In this document: one piece after another, positions 44,453 through 52,553 of the stretch
Layout: every line of letters begins with the position of its first letter
Numbering within the stretch: the stretch's first letter is position 1
NCBI GenBank assembly: GCA_913056185.1
Contig: CAJXLV010000007.1
Coordinates: forward strand, 1 to 64,000
Length of the DNA stretch: 64,000 nt
DNA from: an uncultured Bacteroidota bacterium
GTDB lineage: Bacteria > Bacteroidota > Rhodothermia > Rhodothermales > Salinibacteraceae
Reading direction: 5' to 3'
Translations under genes and position numbers: made by a program
The notes under the pieces: generated by a model
What the model was told of the DNA's origin: nothing
The model's database searches: none
What the model saw: the letters and a program-made list of their open reading frames with translations, nothing else

Positions 44453-45622
44453 ATGTCCCGCTCTGCCACTCTCATCGCTCTTCTGACGGGAACGCTCCTG
44501 GCCCTGGGCCTGGGGGCGTACTGGCTCACGTCTGCATCCGGCGCCCCCGACCTCCAGACCTCCCTGTCGGTAAGCGAGGCAATGGGAAGCGACACCACCG
44601 GCTACCGCCGCGCCACCGCGGTGCGCCCCTTCTCCTTCCCCGCCGACCACGGCCCTCATCCCGGCTACAAAACGGAGTGGTGGTACGTCACCGGCACCCT
44701 CACCGGCCCGGAGGCGCAGCCCTACGGCTACGAACTGACACTCTTCCGGATCGGCCTCACGCCCCCCGACGCCGCCCCCGACTCCACGCCCTCCGACTGG
44801 CGCACCAACCAGCTCTACATGGGCCACTTCGCCGTCACGGATGGGGCCTCGAAAACCTTCCACGATTTCGAGCGCTTTCAGCGGGCCGGGGCGGGCCTGG
44901 CGGGCGCCCGGGCGGACCCGTTCCGCGTGTGGCTGGAGGACTGGTCGATGGCCAGCACTGGCGCCTCCACGTTTCCCGTCCGCCTCCGGGCCCGGGCCAA
45001 CGGCGTGGGGGTGAATCTCGTCCTCGACCCCCGTAAGCCCCGCGTGCTGCAGGGCGACCGCGGCCTCAGCCAGAAGGGCCCCGGCGCGGGCAATGCCTCC
45101 TACTACTACTCCTACACGCGCCTGGCCACGGAGGGCACGCTCACGCTCGGTGGCGACACGCTGTCGGTCTCCGGCGAGAGCTGGATGGACCGGGAGTGGA
45201 GCACCTCGGCCCTCGGCCCCGACCAGGAGGGCTGGGACTGGTTCTCGCTCCAGCTCAAGGACGGGCGCGACCTGATGTACTACCAGCTCCGGCGCACGGA
45301 CGGCTCGCCCAGTGCCTTCAGCGAGGGCGTGCTCGTGAGCCCGGACGGCTCCACCACGGCCCTCGGCCGCTCGGAGGTGTCCCTGGAGGTGCGCGACACG
45401 TGGACCTCCCCGGACGGGACGCACACCTATCCGGTGGAGTGGACCCTGCGCGTGCCGTCGCAAAACATCGATCTGCAAATTACGCCCCTCATGCCGAATC
45501 AGGAGATGGACGTATCCGTGCGGTACTGGGAGGGGGCCGTGCAGGTAGAAGGCTCGGCCCGCGGCCGCGGCTACGTGGAAATGACGGGGTACGGCGAAAG
45601 CCCGGGCTCTCCCGTTTCGTAG
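44453..45622 (+). CDS. AttH/CrtC-like lipocalin-fold hydrolase
   Basis: 389-aa protein with an N-terminal membrane anchor or signal (ATLIALLTGTLLALGLGAYW). The AttH/carotenoid 1,2-hydratase-like fold is marked by ADHGPHPGYKTEWWYVTG, YMGHFAVTDG, KGPGAGNASYYYSYTRL, and GESWMDREWSTSALGPDQEG. Homologues are encoded with ABC permeases and thought to act on hydrophobic substrates in the periplasm. The gene is 99 bp after the FtsX-type permease. A carotenoid role would be attractive but is not supported by its neighbours. Confidence 0.88.
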   Translation: MSRSATLIALLTGTLLALGLGAYWLTSASGAPDLQTSLSVSEAMGSDTTGYRRATAVRPFSFPADHGPHPGYKTEWWYVTGTLTGPEAQPYGYELTLFRIGLTPPDAAPDSTPSDWRTNQLYMGHFAVTDGASKTFHDFERFQRAGAGLAGARADPFRVWLEDWSMASTGASTFPVRLRARANGVGVNLVLDPRKPRVLQGDRGLSQKGPGAGNASYYYSYTRLATEGTLTLGGDTLSVSGESWMDREWSTSALGPDQEGWDWFSLQLKDGRDLMYYQLRRTDGSPSAFSEGVLVSPDGSTTALGRSEVSLEVRDTWTSPDGTHTYPVEWTLRVPSQNIDLQITPLMPNQEMDVSVRYWEGAVQVEGSARGRGYVEMTGYGESPGSPVS

Positions 45623-45670
45623 CCGACGCCGCCCCTGCCCCGCCCTGTTTGTTTGCGCTGCCCCCCTGCC

Positions 45671-46126
45671 GTGGAGTCCCTAAACCTGCCGACGTACGAG
45701 TTTCGCACCGCGGAGCGCGACGGCAAGCGCACCGTGTACGACCCCGTCCGCGACCGCTACGTGCGCCTGACGCCCGAAGAGTGGGTGCGGCAGCACTTTG
45801 TGCAGTACCTGGTGCAGGCGCTCAACGTGCCCGCGGGACTGGTGGCCGTGGAGGCGGCGTTTGAGTTTCAGGGCCAGCCCCAGCGGGCCGACATCATCGT
45901 GCACGACCAACGGGGCGAGCCGCTCCTGCTGGTCGAGTGCAAGGCTCCCCGCGTCTCCATCGGCCAGGACGCCTTCGACCAGGGCGCCCGCTACAACCTC
46001 GTGCTGGGCGCGCCGTACCTCGTGGTTACGAATGGACAGACCCACTACGCCTGCGCCATTGATTTTGAAAACCGGAGCTACACCTTTCTCGACGACCTTC
46101 CGCCCTACGCCGCTCTTCTCGAGTAG
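45671..46126 (+). CDS. Orphan HsdR N-terminal-domain (PD-(D/E)XK-type) protein
   Basis: 151-aa protein that matches only the N-terminal nuclease domain of type I restriction subunits (HSDR_N_2). Visible are VEAAFEFQGQPQRADIIV, with the catalytic Asp, and PLLLVECKAPRVSI, giving ExK. No helicase part, HsdM or HsdS gene is nearby. Such stand-alone forms are frequent in Bacteroidota, and their role is unknown. The GTG at 45671 (VESLNLPTYEF) fits the family start; the track-style TTG at 45653 does not. Confidence 0.8.
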   Translation: MESLNLPTYEFRTAERDGKRTVYDPVRDRYVRLTPEEWVRQHFVQYLVQALNVPAGLVAVEAAFEFQGQPQRADIIVHDQRGEPLLLVECKAPRVSIGQDAFDQGARYNLVLGAPYLVVTNGQTHYACAIDFENRSYTFLDDLPPYAALLE

Positions 46127-46208
46127 CTGCCCTCCACGCCGCCCTCGAGGCTGACGACACGAGCCTCTCTGTGTCCCCCCGTTTCTTCTTCCAGCCTTCC
46201 CGTCTCCC

Positions 46209-47213
46209 ATGCCGTACGATCGCGAACGCACCGTTGCCTTCCGCGCCGTCCAGTCCGCCGCCGAGCTGTGCCAGTCCGTCCGCGCCGACCTGGGCGACGA
46301 GGTGCTCCAGAAGGAAGACCGCACGCCTGTCACCGTGGCCGACTTTGGCAGCCAGGCCCTCATCTGCCGGGCGCTCCAGGACGCCTTCCCCGACGACCCC
46401 GTGATCGGGGAGGAAGACAGCTCGGCCCTGCGCAGCGACGCGAACGCAGACGTGCGGGACCAGCTGCTCGCAGAGGTGCATGCCCACCACCCAGGGGCCG
46501 ACGCCGAAACCGTGTTCGACTGGATTGACCACGGAGACGCCGCCGCGTACAGCGACCGCTTCTGGACCCTCGACCCGATCGACGGCACGAAGGGCTTCGT
46601 GCGGGGCGACCAGTACGCCATTGCGCTCGCGCTCGTGGTGGACGGCACGCTGGAGGTGGGCGCCCTGTGCTGCCCTCACCTGCCCAACCGCCTCGATGCC
46701 GACCCGCCGGAGAGCCGCGGACAGGCCTTTTTGGCCGTGCGGGGCGAAGGGGTGGTGCAAAAGCCCCTTGTGGGCGACGCCGCCCCCACGCCCCTCCACA
46801 CCAGCAACACCACCGATCCCGCCCAGAGCCGCTTTACCGAGTCGTTCGTCTCGTCGCACAGCTCGCACGACCTGGCGGCCCAGGTGGGCGAGCGCCTCGG
46901 CATTACGGCCGATCCCGTCCGCATCGACAGCCAGGCGAAGTACGCGATGGTGGCGCGTGGGGAGGCGGAAATTTACCTGCGCCTGCCCCGTCCCGGCACC
47001 GACTATACGGAGCGCATTTGGGACCACGCGGCCGGGGCCTTGGTCGTAGAAGCGGCGGGCGGCACCGTCACCGACATGCACGGTGCGCCGCTCGACTTTA
47101 CGCACGGGCCTCTGCTGGCATCCAACACGGGCGTGGTGGCCACCAACGGCCCCGTTCACGACGCCGTACTCGATGCGCTGGCGGCGGCCTCGGCGGAGAC
47201 GCAGGCAACGTGA
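46209..47213 (+). CDS. 3'(2'),5'-bisphosphate nucleotidase (HAL2-like, IMPase family)
   Basis: 334-aa Li+-sensitive-type phosphatase. Metal motifs are VIGEEDSS and the WTLDPIDGTKGFVRGDQYAI segment, which is diagnostic for HAL2/Tol1-like PAP phosphatases, plus YTERIWDHAAGALVVEAAGG. It removes the 3' phosphate of PAP made in sulfate assimilation; in yeast the homologue limits salt tolerance. It is 59 bp upstream of the nucleotidyltransferase gene, and the two may be co-transcribed. Confidence 0.9.
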   Translation: MPYDRERTVAFRAVQSAAELCQSVRADLGDEVLQKEDRTPVTVADFGSQALICRALQDAFPDDPVIGEEDSSALRSDANADVRDQLLAEVHAHHPGADAETVFDWIDHGDAAAYSDRFWTLDPIDGTKGFVRGDQYAIALALVVDGTLEVGALCCPHLPNRLDADPPESRGQAFLAVRGEGVVQKPLVGDAAPTPLHTSNTTDPAQSRFTESFVSSHSSHDLAAQVGERLGITADPVRIDSQAKYAMVARGEAEIYLRLPRPGTDYTERIWDHAAGALVVEAAGGTVTDMHGAPLDFTHGPLLASNTGVVATNGPVHDAVLDALAAASAETQAT

Positions 47214-47272
47214 GGCCGTCGGCGCCCTCGCCCCCCGCACGCCGCTGCTCCGACCCGTAGACGTGCTCCGCC

Positions 47273-48094
47273 ATGGTCGCCTACCTCCTCTGCGCTGGCT
47301 TTGGGACCCGCATGCGCCCCCTTACGGAAGAGACGCCCAAGTCGCTGCTCCAGGTCGCGGGCCGTCCCTTCCTGGATGTGTTGCTCGACGAGATGGAGGC
47401 GTGGGCGGCGCTCGACGCTATTCACGTGGCTGTGAACCACCGCGACGCCCCGGCCTTCCGGGCGTGGGCGCGGCGCCACCGCCCCCGCCTGTCCCCTCAC
47501 GGCCCGACACTGCACGTGCACGACGATGGGGTGGAGACGCCCGAGGCACAGCTCGGGGTGGTGGGCGATCTCGGCTTCCTGCTGCAGCACACCGGCCTCC
47601 CCCCCGACGGCGCCCTCGTCAGTGGCGGCGATAGCCTGTACCGCTTCCCGCTCGCACCGCTCCTAAACGCGTACGACGGCTCCGTCAACCAGGTGTTCGC
47701 CCTCCACGAGCCCAGCCCCGAACGCCGCGCCCACAGCAGCCGCCTCCACCTCGACGGGGCTGAGGTTACGGACATCGTAGACGCCTCGCCGGAGCGTCTT
47801 CGGAACGACCCGTCGGACCGCGTCTGCCCCTCCTGGGCGCTCCTCCGCCCCGATGCGCTTCGCCGCGTCGACGCGTACCTGTCGGCGGGCAAACCGCCCG
47901 ATCGGCTCGGCGCCTTTCTGAACCACGTGGCCCACAAGCACGGGCTTCGGGCCCTCCGCCTGCCAGAGCAGGCCGATCTCCGCCTCCACTGCAACACCGT
48001 CGACGAGCTGGAGCGGGCCCGGCGGCTGCTCCGCGACGAGCCGCGCCACGTGCTGGGCCCTAAAACGGTGCGGGATTGTCTTGGACAGATGTGA
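47273..48094 (+). CDS. NTP-transferase (sugar nucleotidyltransferase) domain protein
   Basis: 273-aa protein. The start AYLLCAGFGTRMRPLTEETP, with KSLLQVAGRPFLDVLLDEM, is the nucleotide-binding signature of glucose-1-phosphate thymidylyl- or mannose-1-phosphate guanylyltransferases, and LVSGGDSLYRF holds the catalytic Asp. The N-terminal hexose-phosphate nucleotidyltransferase fold is clear, but no acyltransferase or left-handed beta-helix follows. Substrates are unknown. It follows the HAL2-like gene by 59 bp. Confidence 0.85.
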   Translation: MVAYLLCAGFGTRMRPLTEETPKSLLQVAGRPFLDVLLDEMEAWAALDAIHVAVNHRDAPAFRAWARRHRPRLSPHGPTLHVHDDGVETPEAQLGVVGDLGFLLQHTGLPPDGALVSGGDSLYRFPLAPLLNAYDGSVNQVFALHEPSPERRAHSSRLHLDGAEVTDIVDASPERLRNDPSDRVCPSWALLRPDALRRVDAYLSAGKPPDRLGAFLNHVAHKHGLRALRLPEQADLRLHCNTVDELERARRLLRDEPRHVLGPKTVRDCLGQM

Positions 48095-48142
48095 ACAGTG
48101 ATCTGGTCCCTGTGCATTGCCCACAGTGCCCCCTGGCCCCTC

Positions 48143-48180
48143 ACGCCTCCCGCTTCACGCCTCCCGCTTCACGCCTCCCC
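48143..48180. repeat. 14-bp tandem repeat (2.7 copies)
   Basis: CACGCCTCCCGCTT at 48143-48156 and 48157-48170, then CACGCCTCCC to 48180, exact copies. It lies between the nucleotidyltransferase and guanine deaminase genes. Confidence 0.8.
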
Positions 48181-48247
48181 CAAACGCCTCGCGCAGTTGC
48201 TCGCGGGCTCGCCGGGGATCGGGGGAACCAGGCGTACAATCAGCCGA

Positions 48248-48805
48248 ATGAAGGACGCGGTTTTGGGTTGTGTCCCCCATCCGCGCTCGCCGACGTTCCT
48301 GCCCACCGTCCCCGTTTTGCCCGTGCCGTCTCCGTCCTCCCCCAGCGACTTTCTGCGCAAGGCCCTTGCGATGGCTGTTCGGAACGTGCGGACGGGGCAG
48401 GGCGGCCCATTCGCCGCATTGGTGGTACGAGACGGGGACATCGTCGGGCGCGGCACCAACGTGGTGACCACCCGCAACGACCCGACGGCCCACGCCGAGA
48501 TTACGGCCATCCGGCGGGCCTGCAGTGCGATCGAGGACTTTGAGCTAACGGGGTGCACGCTGTACGCCACCTGCGAGCCGTGCCCCATGTGCCTGGGGGC
48601 GGCCTACTGGGCGCGGCTCGACCGCCTGTACTACGCCGCGACCCGCGAGGACGCCGCCGCGGCCGGGTTCGACGACCACCACATCTACGAGGAGCTCAGC
48701 AAGCCCCCCGAGCAGCGCCGGCTTCCCATGACCCAACACCTCTCGGACGAGGCCGAGCGCCCTTTCGAAGCGTGGCGCAACTACGAGGAGCGGGTCGAAT
48801 ACTGA
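48248..48805 (+). CDS. guaD: Guanine deaminase (GuaD, CDA-fold)
   Basis: 185-aa zinc deaminase. Motifs are TAHAEITAIRRAC (His ligand and catalytic Glu) and ATCEPCPMCLGAAYWAR (two Cys ligands). The C-terminal AAAAGFDDHHIYEELSKP and RPFEAWRNYEERVEY agree with Bacillus GuaD, rather than TadA. The reaction is guanine to xanthine plus ammonia. The first 30 residues are Pro-rich and not conserved, so the true start could be the internal start after MKDAV. The ATG at 48248 is the first in-frame one after the repeat. Confidence 0.88.
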   Translation: MKDAVLGCVPHPRSPTFLPTVPVLPVPSPSSPSDFLRKALAMAVRNVRTGQGGPFAALVVRDGDIVGRGTNVVTTRNDPTAHAEITAIRRACSAIEDFELTGCTLYATCEPCPMCLGAAYWARLDRLYYAATREDAAAAGFDDHHIYEELSKPPEQRRLPMTQHLSDEAERPFEAWRNYEERVEY

Positions 48806-49291
48806 CGGCGCGTCTCGGGCCTGGATGCAGGATCGCCCACAAGAACGCAGGCGGCCCCAAAATGGGATTATAGCATTGAGTGAGCACGAGAGAGCCGTAA
48901 AACTCCGGATTCATCCGGGAGATACACGGACTCTCTCGCCAGCCCCAACGAACCAATGTGCCTGCCTCACGGTGCAATTTGGTGTCATACCAATAACCAA
49001 GAAAGACACAACGTGCATTGAAGCATTTGTCCCGTCGGGCTGACGGGAGCGCCCGTGCGCAGAAATTTCTGCGCAGGTCAATGCCTACGGAGGGCACGGA
49101 AAACGTCGGTCCGCCTCGGCTCAGAGCGGCAGCCCCAGAGCACGCGAATGATCGAAGCCGATCCTGTGAAACAGGACGTCTTTTCCGTGAGGAAGACTCC
49201 GTGAGGAAAACTCCCCCGCGCTTTGCCCCGGAGGGGTCCTCTTCGAGCAACCGGGGGCGAAGTCAAACACGCATCTCGTCTACGAACTCAT
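48806..49291. other. 486-bp gap with palindromes; no gene recognised
   Basis: No product is recognisable in any frame. Two striking secondary structures stand out at 49031-49047 and 49056-49075. Some minus-strand translations recall the variable tail of IS200/IS605-type TnpB proteins, but this is weak. The gap lies between the guanine deaminase gene and the end of the Rrf2-type gene. Confidence 0.45.
49031..49075. repeat. Hairpin and perfect 20-bp palindrome
   Basis: The hairpin is CCCGTC (49031-49036), GGGCT loop, GACGGG (49042-49047). Nine bases later comes TGCGCAGAAATTTCTGCGCA (49056-49075), a perfect palindrome. Adjacent hairpins of this kind occur at IS605 ends, but also in other roles. 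Confidence 0.7.
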
Positions 49292-49789
49292 CTATGAAGA
49301 CGCTTCCTCCACACCGGCCGCCCCCTCAATAAAGGGCGTCAGGCGCACGTCGGGCACCTCGGACAAGGTGGTGGCCTGGAAGGTGGCTTTCATTCGGTCG
49401 CGCTCCTCGGTCCAATGCGCGTGGAGAGGACACGGCTCGGCCTCGCCACACCCCGGCAGGCCCAGCACGCACTCGTGGAACAGGTCGTCGCCGTCGATGG
49501 CCACCACAATCTCGTAGAGGCTAATGGCATCCGGCGATCGCGTGAGCGCCACACCGCCGCCCGGCCCCCGCTTCGAGGTGAGCAAGCCCGCCTCGTTGAG
49601 CTGCTGAAAGACCTTCGTCAAAAACGAGAAGCCAATCCCCAGATTGTCGCTGATGGTCTGGATGGAGACGTACTCCTGAGCGGGATCAACAGACGTGCCG
49701 CCTGCCTCGCCCCCCTCGGCGTCGTCCCCGAGAGACCCGAGATACAGCATGGCGCGGAGCCCGTACTCGCAACTCTTGGACAGGAGCAT
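49292..49789 (-). CDS. Rrf2-family transcriptional regulator with cysteine cluster
   Basis: 165-aa Rrf2 winged-helix protein. SKSCEYGLRAMLYLGSLG starts the HTH, followed by IQTISDNLGIGFSFLTKVF and LLTSKRGPGGGVALTRSP, all typical. Cysteines in ECVLGLPGCGEAEPCPLH are spaced C-x6-C-x5-C, close to the Fe-S ligands of IscR and NsrR (C-x5-C-x5-C), so sensing of redox, NO or Fe-S status is likely. A low-complexity insert lies between the first helices. It is divergent from the outer-membrane operon at 50098, with a shared motif between them. Confidence 0.9.
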   Translation of the reverse strand: MLLSKSCEYGLRAMLYLGSLGDDAEGGEAGGTSVDPAQEYVSIQTISDNLGIGFSFLTKVFQQLNEAGLLTSKRGPGGGVALTRSPDAISLYEIVVAIDGDDLFHECVLGLPGCGEAEPCPLHAHWTEERDRMKATFQATTLSEVPDVRLTPFIEGAAGVEEASS

Positions 49790-49943
49790 CGGAGAAAGCC
49801 GACTGATGGACGCAGAGAACAGCGTGTACACGTGGATTCAGTGCGTACCTCCAGGACAGGGTCAGAAGTTCCCTATTTCGGAGCAGCGACTCATTTTTTG
49901 GGCCGGCCCCAATGCCCCACGGCCCGTCACCGACACCGCGCAT

Positions 49944-49993
49944 GGGTAACAAAGAGGATAAAAGTTACTTTTTGTCTGAAATAGGCCGAACCT
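49944..49993 (+). promoter_or_regulatory. Shared 50-bp upstream module, copy A
   Basis: GGGTAACAAAG, then an A-rich run, TTTTTGTCTGAAAT and CGAACCT. Copies B and C precede an osmC-type gene and crtI. Aligned without gaps to copy C, 33 of 50 bases agree. The end is 104 bp before the start of the outer-membrane gene. The divergent Rrf2-type gene starts 155 bp to the left. Confidence 0.6.
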
Positions 49994-50097
49994 CCGTGCC
50001 GCGTCTGCGAAAAGTATTCCCGCCAGGGCTCTGGCCCGGTGCATGCTACATTCTGCTTCTCTTCAGCGAGCTCTGCTCATCACCCTCTCGTCTTTCG

Positions 50098-50859
50098 ATG
50101 TCCCCGATGCGCTCTTTCGACTCCGCTCGTCGTGCCCTCCTGCTTCTTCTCATTGCGGGCCTGTTTGGCCTGGCGCCCCCGGCCCATGCCCAGGACGCCC
50201 CGTCCGACGAAGCGCCCGAGAAGCGCGGCTACTTCGCAGTGGGCGTGAACGCGACGGATCTCGGCCCGCTCAACGACCGCCTGTCCGCGAACGGGTACCC
50301 GACCTTTTCCACCGAACTGCTCTCTGTGGGCGGGGGCGGATACCGGGTCGTCGCCGACCGCATCCTGCTGGGGGCCGAGCTAACGGGCCTCGTGACCCCG
50401 AACCAGGGCTTTCAGGGGCGCGATGTGTTCGTGGGCGGCGGGTACGGTCTGCTCTCGCTGGGCTACCTGTTCCGCCCGGCGCCGCAGCTGCGCGTGTACC
50501 CACTGGCGGGCCTCGGGGCGGGCGGCCTCGTGCTGAACATTGGGGACGACGGCACGGCGAATTTCGACGATGTGCTGGAAGACCCCAACCGCTCGGCCAG
50601 CCTCAGCAAAGGAAGTGTGCTCGTGAGCCTGGGGGCCGGGGCGGAGTACCAGTTCGGTGCCCCCGGCGGCAACGGCGTGCGGCTGGGGCTGCGCGGCGGC
50701 TACCTCCTCTCGGCCCTCGATTCCGACTGGCAGCTGGACCAGGATCGCCTCAGCGGCGGGCCCGACGCGACGATGCAGGGGCCCTTCCTGCGCCTCACGA
50801 TCGGCGGGGTGGGCGATGCCCTCGAGAGCATTCGGGACAATGACGATGAAGACGAGTGA
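50098..50859 (+). CDS. Outer-membrane beta-barrel-type protein
   Basis: 253-aa exported protein. The ATG at 50098 (or 50107) gives a signal peptide with RRALLLLLIAGLFGLAPP and AHAQ cleavage. The mature chain has beta-strands such as YFAVGVNATDLG, SVGGGGYRVVADRILLGAEL and VFVGGGYGLLSLGYLF, and an acidic tail. It resembles small lipid-A-modifying or OmpW-like barrels; no family is assigned. It overlaps the next gene by one base and is preceded by the 50-bp regulatory module, divergent from the Rrf2-type gene. Confidence 0.75.
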   Translation: MSPMRSFDSARRALLLLLIAGLFGLAPPAHAQDAPSDEAPEKRGYFAVGVNATDLGPLNDRLSANGYPTFSTELLSVGGGGYRVVADRILLGAELTGLVTPNQGFQGRDVFVGGGYGLLSLGYLFRPAPQLRVYPLAGLGAGGLVLNIGDDGTANFDDVLEDPNRSASLSKGSVLVSLGAGAEYQFGAPGGNGVRLGLRGGYLLSALDSDWQLDQDRLSGGPDATMQGPFLRLTIGGVGDALESIRDNDDEDE

Positions 50860-51311
50860 TGCTTCCTGCTGCGATGCTGCTGCTTGCAACGGTCCCGCCC
50901 GGGCTCCCTCTCTCGTTCTCGTCCCTGCTCCACTGCACCCCGGCCGTGGTGTCTCTGCTGGTGTATCTGGGCGCCGGTCTCGGGTACGCGCTCGTGGCGT
51001 CGACGCGCCCCGACGATGCCTGCGGGTCCGCCCGGGCGCACTACCTGGCCACCCACACCGTTCCGCCCCGCATTGCGGCGGCCCTGCGGCGCGGCAACGT
51101 GACAACGGGCATGACGCCCCGGCAGGTGAGCCTGGCTCGCGGGGTGCCACGCACGCGGGCCGACGCGGACAACGGACCGGTGTGGGTGTATGACGCCCGC
51201 GACGCCCGCACGCCCGGCTGGCTCCGCGTCGCCTTCGACGAGGGGCGGGTCGCGACCCTCCGGTACGTGCCTGCCTCCGAGACGTCCCTGCTCCCTCCCG
51301 CCACTCCCTGA
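50859..51311 (+). CDS. SmpA/OmlA-like small exported protein, hypothetical
   Basis: 150-aa protein. The first 50 residues are hydrophobic and Pro-rich (PAVVSLLVYLGAGLGYALVA), probably a membrane anchor. The second half (VTTGMTPRQVSLARGVPRT, GPVWVYD, RVAFDEGRVATLRYV) resembles the BamE/SmpA fold, which is found in outer-membrane assembly lipoproteins and other contexts. There is no lipobox. The start codon ATG 50859 overlaps the upstream TGA, so coupling is expected. Function is unknown. Confidence 0.6.
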   Translation: MLPAAMLLLATVPPGLPLSFSSLLHCTPAVVSLLVYLGAGLGYALVASTRPDDACGSARAHYLATHTVPPRIAAALRRGNVTTGMTPRQVSLARGVPRTRADADNGPVWVYDARDARTPGWLRVAFDEGRVATLRYVPASETSLLPPATP

Positions 51312-51320
51312 GCGTCCCCA

Positions 51321-51806
51321 ATGTCGCCCTGGCCGTCCGCCCTCGTTCTGGCCCTGCACATCCTCAGCTTCATGCTGGTCTACGCCGCGGTGGCGGTGGA
51401 ATACGCGCTCCTGCGCGGCCCGCTCGATGCCCCCACCATTCGGGCCCTGAGCACGGCCGACGCGGTGTACGGGCTTGCGGCCGTGGGCGTGTTTGGGACG
51501 GGCGTGGTGCAGGTGCTCTACGTTGGGAAGGGCTACACGTACTACCTCCAAAGCCCCGTGCTGTGGACGAAGATCGGACTGTTTGCCCTGGTCGGCGGGG
51601 CCTCGGTCTATCCCACCCTCACTTTTCTGCGGTGGCAGGCCGAGGTAGACGAGAACGCTGTGCCCGTGCGGCGCCTCTTTGGCCTCAGCGTTCCCTCGCG
51701 CTCGGCCCCCTGCCGCGGCCGGCTCCGCAGCCTCATCGGGATCGAACTGGGACTGCTCACCCTCCTCCCAATTCTGGGCAGTGCCCTGCACTACGGGCTC
51801 GGCTGA
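51321..51806 (+). CDS. DUF2214 family membrane protein
   Basis: 161-aa membrane protein with four segments: ALVLALHILSFMLVYAAVAV, AVYGLAAVGVFGTGVVQVLYV, WTKIGLFALVGGASVYPTL and SLIGIELGLLTLLPILGSAL. The pattern VEYALLRGPL and KGYTYYLQSPVLWTKIGLF fits DUF2214. Function is unknown; some homologues lie near heme or redox genes. It is 10 bp after the SmpA-like gene and the third gene of the putative operon. Confidence 0.8.
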   Translation: MSPWPSALVLALHILSFMLVYAAVAVEYALLRGPLDAPTIRALSTADAVYGLAAVGVFGTGVVQVLYVGKGYTYYLQSPVLWTKIGLFALVGGASVYPTLTFLRWQAEVDENAVPVRRLFGLSVPSRSAPCRGRLRSLIGIELGLLTLLPILGSALHYGLG

Positions 51807-51891
51807 GTCTCTTCTGCGGGGCCCTCGCTCCGGCCCGCACCGGGGGGCACCGACGACAGGGCGAATGCCCCCTCCGGAAGAACCCACCACT

Positions 51892-51938
51892 GGGAAGAAA
51901 AGAACAAAAACAGATCTTTTTATCTGAATTGTAGAACC
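51892..51938 (+). promoter_or_regulatory. Shared 50-bp upstream module, copy B
   Basis: GGGAAGAAAAGAAC, A-run, CAGATCTTTTTATCTG (an inverted repeat CAGAT-N6-ATCTG at 51911-51926), then AATT and GAACC. The GAACC box is two bases closer than in copies A and C. It ends 95 bp before the OsmC gene. Confidence 0.55.
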
Positions 51939-52033
51939 GCAGCGACCAGCGCCTTACCATGTACTGAGTCGCTGTACGATCTCGACGTGGGGGCCTCCCC
52001 CTTTCGCTCTGTCTCACCAACGCTTCTTTCTTG

Positions 52034-52465
52034 ATGAACGTTACCGCTGAACACGCCGCTGGCACGTACCGATCTGTCGTCGACAATGGGCGGGACCACG
52101 ACATTGTGCTGGACCTGCCTGAGGCCCTGGACGGAGACGATCAGGGGCCCACGGCACTGGAGCTTTCGGGCATGGCGCTGGCCGGATGTATTTCAACCAT
52201 TTGGGCGAAAGTGGCCCACAACTCGAACGTCGACTACCGGGAGATTGAGGTGGAGGTCCGCCTCAACAAGGCCGATGCGGCGTCTCCATTTGCCGACTCG
52301 GAGGCGGTCGTTCGGGTCGAGAGTGAGGCCGACCGGAATCGACTCGAACGGGTGCTGGATAAGACAATGGAGGCCTGCCCGGTGGGGCGTCTCTTTGAGG
52401 AGGCGGGCGTAGAGACCGAGACCACGCTGGTACAAACGTCCCTCGCGCCAACCGGAACGGCGTAG
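52034..52465 (+). CDS. OsmC/Ohr-family peroxide-defence protein
   Basis: 143-aa OsmC-fold protein. The two redox cysteines lie in MALAGCISTIW and MEACPVGRLFEE, and the start MNVTAEHAAGTYRS is typical. It is expected to be a thiol peroxidase for organic hydroperoxides. ATG 52034 is used (a TTG at 52031 is in frame). It is preceded by the 50-bp shared upstream module, which suggests stress-linked regulation. It converges on the nitronate monooxygenase gene. Confidence 0.88.
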   Translation: MNVTAEHAAGTYRSVVDNGRDHDIVLDLPEALDGDDQGPTALELSGMALAGCISTIWAKVAHNSNVDYREIEVEVRLNKADAASPFADSEAVVRVESEADRNRLERVLDKTMEACPVGRLFEEAGVETETTLVQTSLAPTGTA

Positions 52466-52553
52466 CGTGGGCCCGGGCCTACGCCCCCCCGTCCTCCCCC
52501 GTGCAGCGGGGGATGGGGCCGGGCCGCGGAACCGCTCGGTAGTCGGCGGGAGC

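Noticed and set aside
49292-49984. Plus-strand 189-aa frame over the Rrf2 gene
   Set aside because: Antisense shadow of the Rrf2-type gene; no family resemblance.
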